Shown here one piece after another: positions 1 to 6,572 of a stretch of DNA of 8,051 nt. Both the position numbers and the translations under genes were made by a program. Position 1 is the stretch's first letter, and every line of letters starts with the position of its first letter. Source of the stretch: Candidatus Cloacimonadota bacterium (GTDB lineage Bacteria > Cloacimonadota > Cloacimonadia > Cloacimonadales > Cloacimonadaceae); assembly GCA_028683635.1 (NCBI GenBank), contig JAQUHL010000075.1, forward strand, positions 1 through 8,051, read 5' to 3'. The notes below the pieces were generated by a model. The model was not told where the DNA came from. It ran no database searches and saw only the letters and a list, made by a program, of their open reading frames with translations.

Positions 1-66
1 GGCGGTCTGATTGATTCCACCCCGAAAACTCGAATGTATAGATTGGCATTTAACTACACAATATGA
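1..66 (+). CDS. C-terminal end of a probable outer-membrane beta-barrel protein (partial, starts outside the window)
   Basis: Frame 1 is open from the first base to a TGA at 64-66, and the other two + frames close within about 15 bases. The 21 visible residues end in an alternating polar/hydrophobic run (MYRLAFNYTI) that looks like the final beta strand of an outer-membrane barrel or TonB-dependent receptor. The last residue is Ile rather than the usual Phe or Tyr, which weakens the call. The stop lies six bases before the ABC ATPase start and overlaps its ribosome binding site, so the gene would head, or belong to, the same operon. Twenty-one codons are too few to name a family. An open frame of this length could also occur by chance. 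Confidence 0.45.
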   Translation, partial: GGLIDSTPKTRMYRLAFNYTI

Positions 67-72
67 GGAATT

Positions 73-771
73 ATGAGCCAAACACTAATCAAGATATGGC
101 GGATGGGCAAATCCTTCCCAACAGGTGAAGGTGATTTCTGGGCTTTACAGGATATAGATCTGGAAATACTCCAGGGTGAATTCTGCGGAATTGTCGGACC
201 CAGCGGCAGTGGTAAAACTACCCTTCTCAACGTGATAGGATCCCTGGACATCCAAAGCAGAGGGACAGTGGAAGTACTGGGCAGAGAAGTCTCCAAGCTG
301 GATCAAAAGGCCTCGGCAAGACTCAGAGCAGAATGTATCGGTTTCATCTTCCAAACATATAACCTCTTGCCGGTTTACTCTGTATTCGAGAACGTCGAGT
401 TTCCACTCCTGCTGCTCAAACTACCCAAGGAACAGCGAAAACAGGCTGTTATGGAAGCCTTGAAATGGGTCGGGCTGACCGATAAGGTGGATGCCAAACC
501 GGCCCAGCTTTCCGGGGGTCAATGCCAACGAGTGGCAATTGCCAGAGCCATGGTGAAAAAACCTTCCCTGGTGCTCGCAGATGAACCTACAGCCAATCTG
601 GATACCGAAAACTCGGTCAACATCCTGGAGACGATGCTAAGCATCAACCGGGAACTGGGAACCACTTTTGTGTTTTCCACCCATGATGATAAAGTAATCA
701 GATATCTCAGACGCATGATTCGCCTGATTGATGGCAAGGTAGTAGAAGATGCTGTTCAGGCTGGCGTTTAA
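73..771 (+). CDS. ABC transporter ATP-binding protein, LolD/MacB class
   Basis: This is the cytoplasmic ATPase that should power the two FtsX-type permeases encoded next to it. All motifs are present in its 232 residues: Walker A GPSGSGKTT (42-50), Q-loop Gln94, signature LSGGQ (146-150), Walker B LVLADE (166-171), D-loop NLD (175-177) and switch His204. Length and layout fit the LolD/MacB/FtsE class, which drives mechanotransmission rather than classical import. The usual LSGGQQQR reads LSGGQCQR here, which should be harmless. The start ATG follows GAGGA (65-69) at a short spacing of about three bases. No later in-frame start has a better site, and the N-terminus fits the family. The end overlaps the next gene by 23 bases, implying translational coupling. 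LolD is the closest label, but which substrate it serves cannot be read from the ATPase. Confidence 0.95.
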   Translation: MSQTLIKIWRMGKSFPTGEGDFWALQDIDLEILQGEFCGIVGPSGSGKTTLLNVIGSLDIQSRGTVEVLGREVSKLDQKASARLRAECIGFIFQTYNLLPVYSVFENVEFPLLLLKLPKEQRKQAVMEALKWVGLTDKVDAKPAQLSGGQCQRVAIARAMVKKPSLVLADEPTANLDTENSVNILETMLSINRELGTTFVFSTHDDKVIRYLRRMIRLIDGKVVEDAVQAGV

Positions 772-1924
772 AAACATTGTTGGTAATGGCTGGCGCAGCC
801 TGATCAACATGTTGATCCTCACTATCGTGCTCACCGGCATCGTTTGGATGCAAAGCATGTATCATAGCTGGCTCAGTCTTGCGGAGCGTCAGATCAGAGA
901 ATGGGAAGTGCTCCAGGGACACTATCAACAGAATTCCTACGATCAGTATGATTTCTTCAGTTGGGAAAAGAGCCTTGCTCCAATTCCCCAAGAACTGAGC
1001 AAAGCAATCTCAGAGGATAGAGCAGTTCCTATCCTGCTATCACCCGTTACCATCTATCCCCAGGGCAGAAGTATATATGCCTTGGCCAAAGGAATCCCGC
1101 CTGATCAAAAGATATCAAAGCTCCCATCTCAATACATATCACATCGGGAAGATGGCATTCTTCCTGCCATGATCGGAAAAGTCATGGCACGTAACTCCCG
1201 GCTCGGGGAAGGCGATACATTCACAATGCGGATCAGGAACATCCACGGAACTTTCGATGCTGTCGATATCAGGATTGCCCATATCATGGACTGCCCAGTG
1301 CCAGCTCTGGATTTGGGAACGATCTGGCTTTCTTTGGATGAGCTGCAAATGCTTAAGGATGCTGATAACTATGCCTCACTGATCCTGATCGATGATCCGG
1401 ATTTGGGCACTAAAAGCTATCCAGAGTGGAAGTTCCGCACTCCCAGGGATTTGCTCTATGATTTGGAGCAGGTGAAGAAAACAGAATCCGGACAGCAGGT
1501 GATTATGTTTATCATCTTCCTGTTTCTGGCAGGAATCGCGATCTTCGATACCCAGGTACTCTCTGTCTTCAAACGCAGAAAAGAAATCGGGACACTCATC
1601 GCTTTAGGAATGACTAAGAGCCAGATAATCTATATGTTCACCCTCGAGGGAGTCATGTATGCCCTATTCGCCGTTCTGCTCTCCGGAATTTTGGGATTTC
1701 CCCTCTTTTATTATTTTGCCACAGTAGGTTTTAAAATGCCCGAAGGCTTTGAAGGATACAATTTTGCCGGGCTCTCAGAACCCATAAAGTTTGTCTATCC
1801 ACCCCTAATAGTGATCTACTGCGTTCTTATCGTGCTTGGATTCACAGCCCTGTTTAGCTGGATCCCTGTATCCAGAATCGCCAGGCTCAAGGCAACCGAC
1901 GCTCTGCGTGGGAAAATGAAGTAA
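749..1924 (+). CDS. FtsX-family ABC permease, first of a pair (LolC/E- or MacB-like)
   Basis: An inner-membrane permease of 391 residues with the four-helix FtsX layout. There is one N-terminal membrane segment (about 17-38), then a large periplasmic domain (about 40-250), then three C-terminal segments (about 251-271, 300-322 and 352-376). The cytoplasmic coupling region after the second segment reads KRRKEIGTLIALGMTKSQI, the classic FtsX signature that contacts the ATPase. The C-terminus (LKATDALRGKMK) is also typical of the family. The start at 749 lies inside the ATPase gene. It gives the expected N-terminus (MLFRLAFKNI), although its ribosome site is weak, so translation probably depends on coupling. 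With the next permease it should form a heterodimer like LolC-LolE. A MacB-like role with another substrate is possible, but MacB normally fuses ATPase and permease in one chain. Confidence 0.92.
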   Translation: MLFRLAFKNIVGNGWRSLINMLILTIVLTGIVWMQSMYHSWLSLAERQIREWEVLQGHYQQNSYDQYDFFSWEKSLAPIPQELSKAISEDRAVPILLSPVTIYPQGRSIYALAKGIPPDQKISKLPSQYISHREDGILPAMIGKVMARNSRLGEGDTFTMRIRNIHGTFDAVDIRIAHIMDCPVPALDLGTIWLSLDELQMLKDADNYASLILIDDPDLGTKSYPEWKFRTPRDLLYDLEQVKKTESGQQVIMFIIFLFLAGIAIFDTQVLSVFKRRKEIGTLIALGMTKSQIIYMFTLEGVMYALFAVLLSGILGFPLFYYFATVGFKMPEGFEGYNFAGLSEPIKFVYPPLIVIYCVLIVLGFTALFSWIPVSRIARLKATDALRGKMK

Positions 1925-1936
1925 GGAGAGTATTTG

Positions 1937-3211
1937 ATGTTCTCTTTTATTCTGAAAGGTATCCTGCGGGATCGTTCACGTGCCCTGTTCCCCATCATTA
2001 CTGTCGTGGCAGGAGTATTTGCCTTTGTCTTTTACCTGGGCTTCATGGATGGCTATGTGGATAGCATCATCCGCCAGAACGCCAGATTTTCTACCGGGCA
2101 CCTGAAGATCGTTACCAATGCCTATGCTCAGGAGATAGATCAAAAGCCCTATGACCTCGGTTTTCTGGAAATCCGCGATGAACTTGTACTGTGGAGAAAG
2201 GACTATCCCGCCTTCGATTGGCTGGCCCGCATCAATTTCGGAGCCTTGCTGGACGTTCCGGATAGTAGTGGCAATACATCCGGACAAGGTGATGCCCTTG
2301 TGTTTGCGATTGACCTGCTGGCAGAAAACAAAGACCTGGAATATGATGCCATGAATCTGAAGAAAGCACTCCTCAAAGGCTCTCTTCCCCAAACAGCAGG
2401 TGAAATCCTGCTCAGTGACTTAAGTTTTACCAAGCTGGGGCTCGAACTTGGGCAATCCGCTTCTTTGATATCCTCCACTATTGATGGTGCCATGGCAATT
2501 CGAAATTACAGGATTTGCGGAACCGTCGTGTTCAACACCGAGATGCTGGATCGTGGAGGAGTCATCATCGATCTCGCTGATGCCCAGGAACTGCTGAATA
2601 TGCCGGATGGTGCCTCCGAGATTTTTGGCATCTCCAGGAATGGCAAATATGATAAAAAGCTCTTTCGCCAGGTAAAAGCAGATTTTAATATGAGGCATGG
2701 AGGAAATGACGAGTTTGATCCTGTGATGTTGACCATCGAAGATCAATACAGCCTGGGTACCATGCTCGCATTCATGGACTATATGCTCTGGGTAATGAAT
2801 TTTGCCTTCATGTTTCTTTTGGGAATAATCCTTTGGAATGCCGGACTGATGAATGGCATCCGCCGCTATGGAGAAACTGGTGTCCGGCTGGCTATTGGAG
2901 AAGAGAAAAGGCACCTCTATCTCTCACAATTGTACGAAGCAATCATGATTGGAGTGCTGGGATCCATCATTGGTGCCCTGGCTGGTCTGGGCATGAACTG
3001 GATCTTCAATCATTTTGGAATGAATATGACTTCCTACAACCGCAGTTCATCCATTATGTCCGAAAACATTATCTATACTGCCATAGACCTCAAATCCTGT
3101 CTTCTCGGTATGATCCCGGGCATCTTTGCCCCTCTGATCGGCTCAGCTTTGGCAGGATTGGTCATCTTCAAACGTCAAACCTCGCAACTTTTCAAGGAGC
3201 TTGAAACATGA
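1937..3211 (+). CDS. FtsX-family ABC permease, second of a pair (LolC/E-like)
   Basis: The partner permease, 424 residues from the ATG at 1937. An in-frame TTG directly before it (1934) could add one residue. I prefer the ATG because AAGGAG at 1923-1928, which overlaps the previous stop, is eight bases away. It has an N-terminal membrane segment (about 17-40), a periplasmic domain that begins with a GHLKI stretch typical of Lol-type permeases, and C-terminal segments near 283-303, 332-355 and 388-410. The coupling motif is RRYGETGVRLAIGEEKR (309-325), the FtsX signature in slightly divergent form. The two permeases clearly differ in sequence, which points to a heterodimer. The stop TGA overlaps the ATG of the LolA-like gene (ATGA), so the two are translationally coupled. 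Confidence 0.92.
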   Translation: MFSFILKGILRDRSRALFPIITVVAGVFAFVFYLGFMDGYVDSIIRQNARFSTGHLKIVTNAYAQEIDQKPYDLGFLEIRDELVLWRKDYPAFDWLARINFGALLDVPDSSGNTSGQGDALVFAIDLLAENKDLEYDAMNLKKALLKGSLPQTAGEILLSDLSFTKLGLELGQSASLISSTIDGAMAIRNYRICGTVVFNTEMLDRGGVIIDLADAQELLNMPDGASEIFGISRNGKYDKKLFRQVKADFNMRHGGNDEFDPVMLTIEDQYSLGTMLAFMDYMLWVMNFAFMFLLGIILWNAGLMNGIRRYGETGVRLAIGEEKRHLYLSQLYEAIMIGVLGSIIGALAGLGMNWIFNHFGMNMTSYNRSSSIMSENIIYTAIDLKSCLLGMIPGIFAPLIGSALAGLVIFKRQTSQLFKELET

Positions 3212-3945
3212 GACATCTTTTCTGCCTTCTCTTTGCAGGAGCTATAATGATCCTGGGTGCCCAGAGACCTGATCCCCAGCAATTACTGAAAGAAATTGAC
3301 AGCAACCTGACCTCAAACTCGGCCAAATCGACAACCCGAATGATTATCAACTCTCGCAGGTCATCACGAACTCTGATCTCGGTAAATTATTCCCTTGGAA
3401 AAGACAAAGCCTTTACCGAATATACGTCCCCTCCCCGGGAAAAGGGCACCAAAATGCTCAAGCTCAAAGATCAACTTTGGATCTATGAGCCAGCCAGCGA
3501 CAGAATTATCCAGATTTCTGGAAATATGCTCCGTCAATCCGTGATGGGCTCAGACCTGTCTTACGAAGATTTCATGGAAGACACTGAGCTTGCAATAGCT
3601 TACACGGCCATTATCTCCGGCGAAATCAAACACGAAAACCGGGATTGCTGGATTCTGAAGCTCACGGCGCGAAAAAAAGATACCAATTACTATACCAAGA
3701 CCCTGTATGTGGACAAGGAGCGAAACGTCCCCCTCTATGAAGCATCCTATGCCAAAAGCGGTAAACTGCTCAAAAGTATGAAGCTCTCCGATGTCCGGCG
3801 GATCGGATCCCGGTGGTATCCACATAAACTCCAATATAAAGATGAGTTAAAGGATGGCAAGGGCACAGAATTTATCTTTGAAAACATCTCGTTGGATTTG
3901 AATATCCCGGATCATATCTTCAACCGGGCTGTGTTGAGAAAATAA
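3208..3945 (+). CDS. Outer membrane lipoprotein-sorting protein, LolA-like (TP_0789-type family)
   Basis: A secreted periplasmic protein of 245 residues. Residues 1-18 are a signal peptide (MRHLF, a hydrophobic core, then LGA before Gln19). The mature part matches what I know of the LolA-like family named after Treponema TP_0789. It has GTKMLKLKDQLWIYEP (80-95), then RQSVMGSDLSYEDFME (109-124), then a C-terminal half with SGKLLKSMKLSDVRRIGSRW. In this fold a half-open beta barrel with a hydrophobic cavity is thought to carry a lipid or the acyl chains of a lipoprotein across the periplasm. The start has an ideal AAGGAG (3194-3199) eight bases upstream and overlaps the preceding permease stop. 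Its place right after an ATPase and two permeases supports a role as the periplasmic acceptor of that transporter. It is not a close relative of E. coli LolA, and the cargo is unknown. Confidence 0.88.
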   Translation: MRHLFCLLFAGAIMILGAQRPDPQQLLKEIDSNLTSNSAKSTTRMIINSRRSSRTLISVNYSLGKDKAFTEYTSPPREKGTKMLKLKDQLWIYEPASDRIIQISGNMLRQSVMGSDLSYEDFMEDTELAIAYTAIISGEIKHENRDCWILKLTARKKDTNYYTKTLYVDKERNVPLYEASYAKSGKLLKSMKLSDVRRIGSRWYPHKLQYKDELKDGKGTEFIFENISLDLNIPDHIFNRAVLRK

Positions 3946-3954
3946 GGAAGGAAC

Positions 3955-4365
3955 ATGAAAGACGAACTGAAGAACCTATTTGATAAAACCCAGGTGGTTG
4001 ATCTGGCGAGCTGCGACGGTAAGCAACCCCGGGTGAGACCAATGACTCTGATTATCATGAACGACAGGCTCTTTCTTGCCACCGGGAGCACTGATGCCAA
4101 GACAAGAGAGCTTTCCAGCAATCCCTTATCTGAGTTCTGCCTGAAGATCAGAGATGGCAAGTTTACCGGAACTCTAAGAGTCAGCGGTAGTATGATCCCT
4201 GTTGATGAATATGCCACCCGCAAAGCTGTGGCAGATTTCAGCGGATTTATCTATGACTACTGGAAAGATCCGGCCGATCCGGATTACATCCTTTTTGAAA
4301 TGCACCCTTCTCAGTATCAGTATATGGCTCCTGGAGAAATGTTTGCCAAAACTGCTGCCTGGTAA
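3955..4365 (+). CDS. Pyridoxamine 5'-phosphate oxidase-family FMN-binding split-barrel protein
   Basis: A cytoplasmic protein of 136 residues with the short single-domain form of the PNPOx-like split barrel. Visible family features are the N-terminal helix leading into a strand (VVDLASCDGKQPRVRPM, about 14-30), then LFLATGSTDAKTREL (39-53) with Lys49 where the flavin phosphate is usually bound, then NP (56-57). The protein probably binds FMN or a related flavin as a homodimer. Substrate and reaction cannot be told, and most short members of this family are uncharacterised rather than true pyridoxamine phosphate oxidases. It has no signal peptide. It starts nine bases after the LolA-like gene, behind AAGGAAGGA (3944-3952), and so is very likely the last gene of the export operon. 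A link to lipid or lipoprotein export is not obvious. Confidence 0.85.
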   Translation: MKDELKNLFDKTQVVDLASCDGKQPRVRPMTLIIMNDRLFLATGSTDAKTRELSSNPLSEFCLKIRDGKFTGTLRVSGSMIPVDEYATRKAVADFSGFIYDYWKDPADPDYILFEMHPSQYQYMAPGEMFAKTAAW

Positions 4366-4538
4366 AAAGCGGATTCTCCCTGTTTGCATGTCCTTATGAT
4401 CAATGCAGTTATGGCATAATTTGGTTTATCTTCCACATAATGGAGCATTCCCAGGCCAGCAGTGTTTGCACAATTCACTTGACAAAGAATAGGACGCCTA
4501 ATATCTTTACTACATAAGATAAAATGAAGGAGACGACA
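4366..4538 (+). promoter_or_regulatory. Intergenic leader with a candidate sigma70-type promoter
   Basis: This gap separates the export operon from the barrel gene. The best promoter reading is TTGACA (4479-4484), a 17-base spacer and TATCTT (4502-4507), which matches four of the six -10 consensus bases. A better -10-like TAATAT (4499-4504) lies only 14 bases from the -35, which is too close. I see no convincing terminator behind the upstream stop, so some read-through is possible. The leader ends with the AAGGAG site (4527-4532) that sets the start of the barrel gene. Promoter consensus in this lineage is not something I can verify. Confidence 0.35.
4527..4532 (+). promoter_or_regulatory. 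Ribosome binding site that decides the barrel gene start
   Basis: AAGGAG lies six bases before the ATG at 4539. An earlier in-frame ATG at 4524 sits upstream of this site and would add five residues (MKETT) in front of the signal peptide, with the site itself being translated. The start at 4539 gives a clean signal peptide beginning MKKYG, so it is the preferred start. Confidence 0.8.
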
Positions 4539-6134
4539 ATGAAAAAGTATGGATTGTTAGTCTTGCTGTTACTCCCCCTGTTTCTTTTCTGCCAGATGGC
4601 TGAAGAAGATTCGGAACCAACCGAAGGAACCAATTTTGGTATGAGCGGAGCGGTAGGTTCAATCACGATTGGTGATCAAACCTACTCCCAAATCCGCCTG
4701 ATGCCTGAGATATCAGTCTGGAAATTTGGTTTTGGGCTTGATATCGATCTTTTGATCGATTCTGAGGGAAATATCCGTGAAGAAGACTGGGACGAAGCTG
4801 AAGACATCATCAACAAAATATATTATATCCGTTTTGCCCAGCGCCGTGATCCCTTCTATTTCAAAGTCGGCAGTATCCCGGATTACACTCTGGGGCATGG
4901 TCTGATCTTTGATGGTTATTCAAACACCCTGCGTTATCCTGCAGTCCGCAATATTGGTGGATACGTGGGAATCAACACTCCCTTCTCCGGATTGGGAATG
5001 GAAGTATTTACCCATAATATTGAAAAGAACGAGATTCTGGCAGGACGCCTGCATGCACGTCCACTGGAATTGATGGATTTTCCCCTCCTCAGTAAAATAC
5101 GCCTGGGAGTCAATTTTGGTATCGACCGCGATCAATATGGCAAATACGAAGATAAGGACGGCGATGGCTACCCCGATGCTTATGATGCCTTCCCTGATAA
5201 CGAACTCATCTGGATTGATACCGATGGTGATGGATTTCCAGATCCTCCCCTGGAAAGTGGTACTCCTGAACCGGGTGTCATATATGACATCGATGTAAAT
5301 GGCAATGGCGGTATCGACCACCCGGATGAGAACACCTATGTGAACCAGGAATTTCCCGGCATCGCCACCAGCAGCCCCGATTTCCCCTTCAATACCGGGT
5401 TACACAGTGATACGGCAGACAAACTCGACAAAGAAAAGGAAGTACTTGTCTATAGTGTGGACTATGAACTTCCCCTGATCGAGACTGATATGCTCGCTCT
5501 ATCCCACTATGCTGAATATGCTATGATCCAGGATTATGGCAATGGCATCATCTTTCCCGGTTTTGCCGCCAAATTCTTTATTTTCGAAAGTCAGTTGGAA
5601 TTCAGAAACTTCAGCGACAAATTCCTGCCTGGCTATTTCAACAACCTCTATGACGAGCAGCGCTCCAATGTGTTATACACCACTGATCCTGTTACAGGAG
5701 CACGTCATTATACTCTGGTTACCAAAGATTCCCAGCTTGATGCCATCAAAGCCTCACTCGGCTGGTTTGGAAGCCTGAGAGCCAATATCGCCAATATCAT
5801 TTTTCTCAAAGTTGCCTATCAGGATATGTATGGTGAGGATGTTATCACCGGCAAATCCATCTGGGGAACCCTGGGTCTTGATCCTGCGCTCGTACCACGG
5901 CTCAAAGAAGCCCAGGTCACCTATGGTCAGACTGATGTCCCCTACATCTCGATCAAAGCTCTTCGCAGCCCCTCTGCCCAGATCAACGGACGCCTGGCCT
6001 ATGGGCTTTCCGACAGCACATATCTGGTAGGGAACTATAGTGAAAGATACTTTGATTTAGATGGCAATGGAGAGATCAAAGGTAAGGACGAAGTCGTCAA
6101 AAGTATGACTTTCGGAGTAGAATTCCAGTTCTAA
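4539..6134 (+). CDS. Outer-membrane beta-barrel protein with inserted thrombospondin-type-3 calcium motifs
   Basis: A secreted protein of 531 residues with a signal peptide (MKKYG, then a Leu-rich core, ending near Cys18-Gln19). Cys18 is preceded by Phe, so this is not a proper lipobox. The rest alternates polar and hydrophobic residues in many short strands and ends VEFQF with a terminal Phe, the usual barrel-assembly signal of outer-membrane proteins. Residues 205-235 hold two thrombospondin type-3 repeat motifs, DKDGDGYPDAYDAFPDN and WIDTDGDGFPD, followed by DVNGNGGIDHPDE (252-264). Another EF-hand-like loop, DLDGNGEIKGKDE (506-518), sits just before the last strand. These acidic loops should bind calcium and face outside the cell. 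The family is not one I can name; a porin-like or surface-binding role would be guesswork. It is transcribed with the export operon's direction but probably from its own promoter, and a hairpin terminator follows. Confidence 0.8.
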   Translation: MKKYGLLVLLLLPLFLFCQMAEEDSEPTEGTNFGMSGAVGSITIGDQTYSQIRLMPEISVWKFGFGLDIDLLIDSEGNIREEDWDEAEDIINKIYYIRFAQRRDPFYFKVGSIPDYTLGHGLIFDGYSNTLRYPAVRNIGGYVGINTPFSGLGMEVFTHNIEKNEILAGRLHARPLELMDFPLLSKIRLGVNFGIDRDQYGKYEDKDGDGYPDAYDAFPDNELIWIDTDGDGFPDPPLESGTPEPGVIYDIDVNGNGGIDHPDENTYVNQEFPGIATSSPDFPFNTGLHSDTADKLDKEKEVLVYSVDYELPLIETDMLALSHYAEYAMIQDYGNGIIFPGFAAKFFIFESQLEFRNFSDKFLPGYFNNLYDEQRSNVLYTTDPVTGARHYTLVTKDSQLDAIKASLGWFGSLRANIANIIFLKVAYQDMYGEDVITGKSIWGTLGLDPALVPRLKEAQVTYGQTDVPYISIKALRSPSAQINGRLAYGLSDSTYLVGNYSERYFDLDGNGEIKGKDEVVKSMTFGVEFQF

Positions 6135-6156
6135 ACAATACATAACTCTATTTACA

Positions 6157-6186
6157 GCAAGCCGGATGATCTCATCCGGCTTTGCT
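6157..6186 (+). terminator. Hairpin terminator after the outer-membrane barrel gene
   Basis: An 11-base stem pairs 6159-6169 (AAGCCGGATGA) with 6172-6182 (TCATCCGGCTT). The two-base gap between the arms means the top pairs probably open into a small loop. Beyond one bulged T, a further GC pair extends the base of the stem. The tail (TTTGCT) is only modestly T-rich, so termination may be imperfect. It begins 23 bases after the barrel stop codon. Confidence 0.65.
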
Positions 6187-6193
6187 ATAAAAG

Positions 6194-6257
6194 ACCGCTG
6201 CACATCCCGATTTATCGAAATACAGACTTCTAAATATGCTGGTTGTGAGGCTTATTT
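6194..6257 (+). repeat. 64-base direct repeat, copy 1
   Basis: This stretch recurs at 6423-6486, offset by 229 bases, with about 60 of 64 positions identical by eye. The shared core runs from CACATCCCGATTTATCGAAA to GCTGGTTGTGAGG. It contains no credible gene on either strand. The two copies bracket a unit with hairpin cores, which suggests either a composite intergenic repeat or the footprint of a duplication. Confidence 0.85.
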
Positions 6258-6422
6258 TTGTAAAGCAGTACGCCCGGACGTCTCGTCAACACAGAGCCCC
6301 TTGCGGGCGAAATATCATAGGCAGGGTGTGCAGCGCAGCGGAACCCCTGTATAACGAACCCTAAAACGTCACAAAGAGCCCCGTAGGCGGCGACATAATA
6401 GTGTGAGACGCTCCATCGAAAT
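6258..6422. repeat. Intergenic repeat unit with two decayed GAGCCCC hairpin cores
   Basis: Two related cores lie in tandem: AGAGCCCCTTGCGGGCGA near 6293-6310 and AGAGCCCCGTAGGCGGCGA near 6375-6393. Each looks like a degraded form of a perfect GCCCC-loop-GGGGC hairpin: the first has lost a G, the second has one G changed to C. Between them, AGGG (6323-6326) can pair with CCCT (6345-6348). The unit is bounded by a short inverted pair, CGTCTC (6279-6284) and GAGACG (6405-6410). From memory, similar GAGCCCC...GGGGCGA elements recur in intergenic DNA of Bacteroidetes and Cloacimonadota; I cannot confirm that here. No coding potential is supported. Confidence 0.6.
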
Positions 6423-6486
6423 ACCGTAGCACATCCCGATTTATCGAAATACAGACTTCCAAATATGCTGGTTGTGAGGTTTATTT
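6423..6486 (+). repeat. 64-base direct repeat, copy 2
   Basis: Second copy of the repeat at 6194-6257, differing at about four positions (6427, 6428, 6460 and 6480). Identity ends on the right at 6486, where the two flanks diverge within a T-rich run. On the left an extra ATCGAAATAC (6414-6423) also occurs inside the repeat itself, so this edge carries a small internal duplication. Confidence 0.85.
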
Positions 6487-6521
6487 GTACAAATCTATTC
6501 CCGCCCACCACCCTATAAGGA

Positions 6522-6538
6522 GTAGGGCTTCGCTCTAC
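6522..6538. repeat. Small hairpin
   Basis: GTAGGGC (6522-6528) pairs with GCTCTAC (6532-6538) across a TTC loop, with one G-T wobble. It lies between the direct repeat and the palindrome and is probably part of the same repeat-rich spacer. It has no T tract and is unlikely to terminate transcription by itself. Confidence 0.45.
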
Positions 6539-6541
6539 AAC

Positions 6542-6555
6542 CCATTATATAATGG
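6542..6555. repeat. Perfect 14-base AT-rich palindrome
   Basis: CCATTATATAATGG reads the same on both strands. It could be a protein-binding site, but no gene starts near it: the flanking genes converge on this spacer. It also contains TATAAT on both strands, without a matching -35 on either side. I treat it as a repeat or structural feature. Confidence 0.45.
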
Positions 6556-6572
6556 ACTTCATATTTATGACA

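Noticed and set aside
1976..2392. Long minus-strand open frames opposite the second permease, such as 138 codons here and 164 codons at 2420-2914
   Set aside because: They lie entirely opposite a well-supported permease, lack ribosome sites and show no domain. They are shadows of the real gene.
4366..4478. A terminator behind the flavoprotein gene
   Set aside because: Only a weak TGCAT/ATGCA pairing with a long loop and no T tract was found, so none is called.
4524..4538. Five-residue extension of the barrel protein from the ATG at 4524
   Set aside because: The AAGGAG site lies after this ATG, and starting at 4539 gives a normal signal peptide.
4539..4595. Barrel protein as a lipoprotein through Cys18
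   Set aside because: The residue before the Cys is Phe rather than Gly, Ala or Ser, and the protein ends in a barrel signature, so an ordinary signal peptide is more likely.
6166..6354. A 62-codon open frame on the plus strand starting inside the terminator hairpin
   Set aside because: It begins in the stem of the barrel-gene terminator and continues into repeat DNA, with no ribosome site and no family resemblance.
6230..6511. A 93-codon open frame on the minus strand across the repeat region
   Set aside because: It runs through the two direct-repeat copies and the hairpin cores, has no ribosome site or recognisable domain, and its ends are made of repeat sequence. It is probably a spurious frame of a kind that repeats generate many times.
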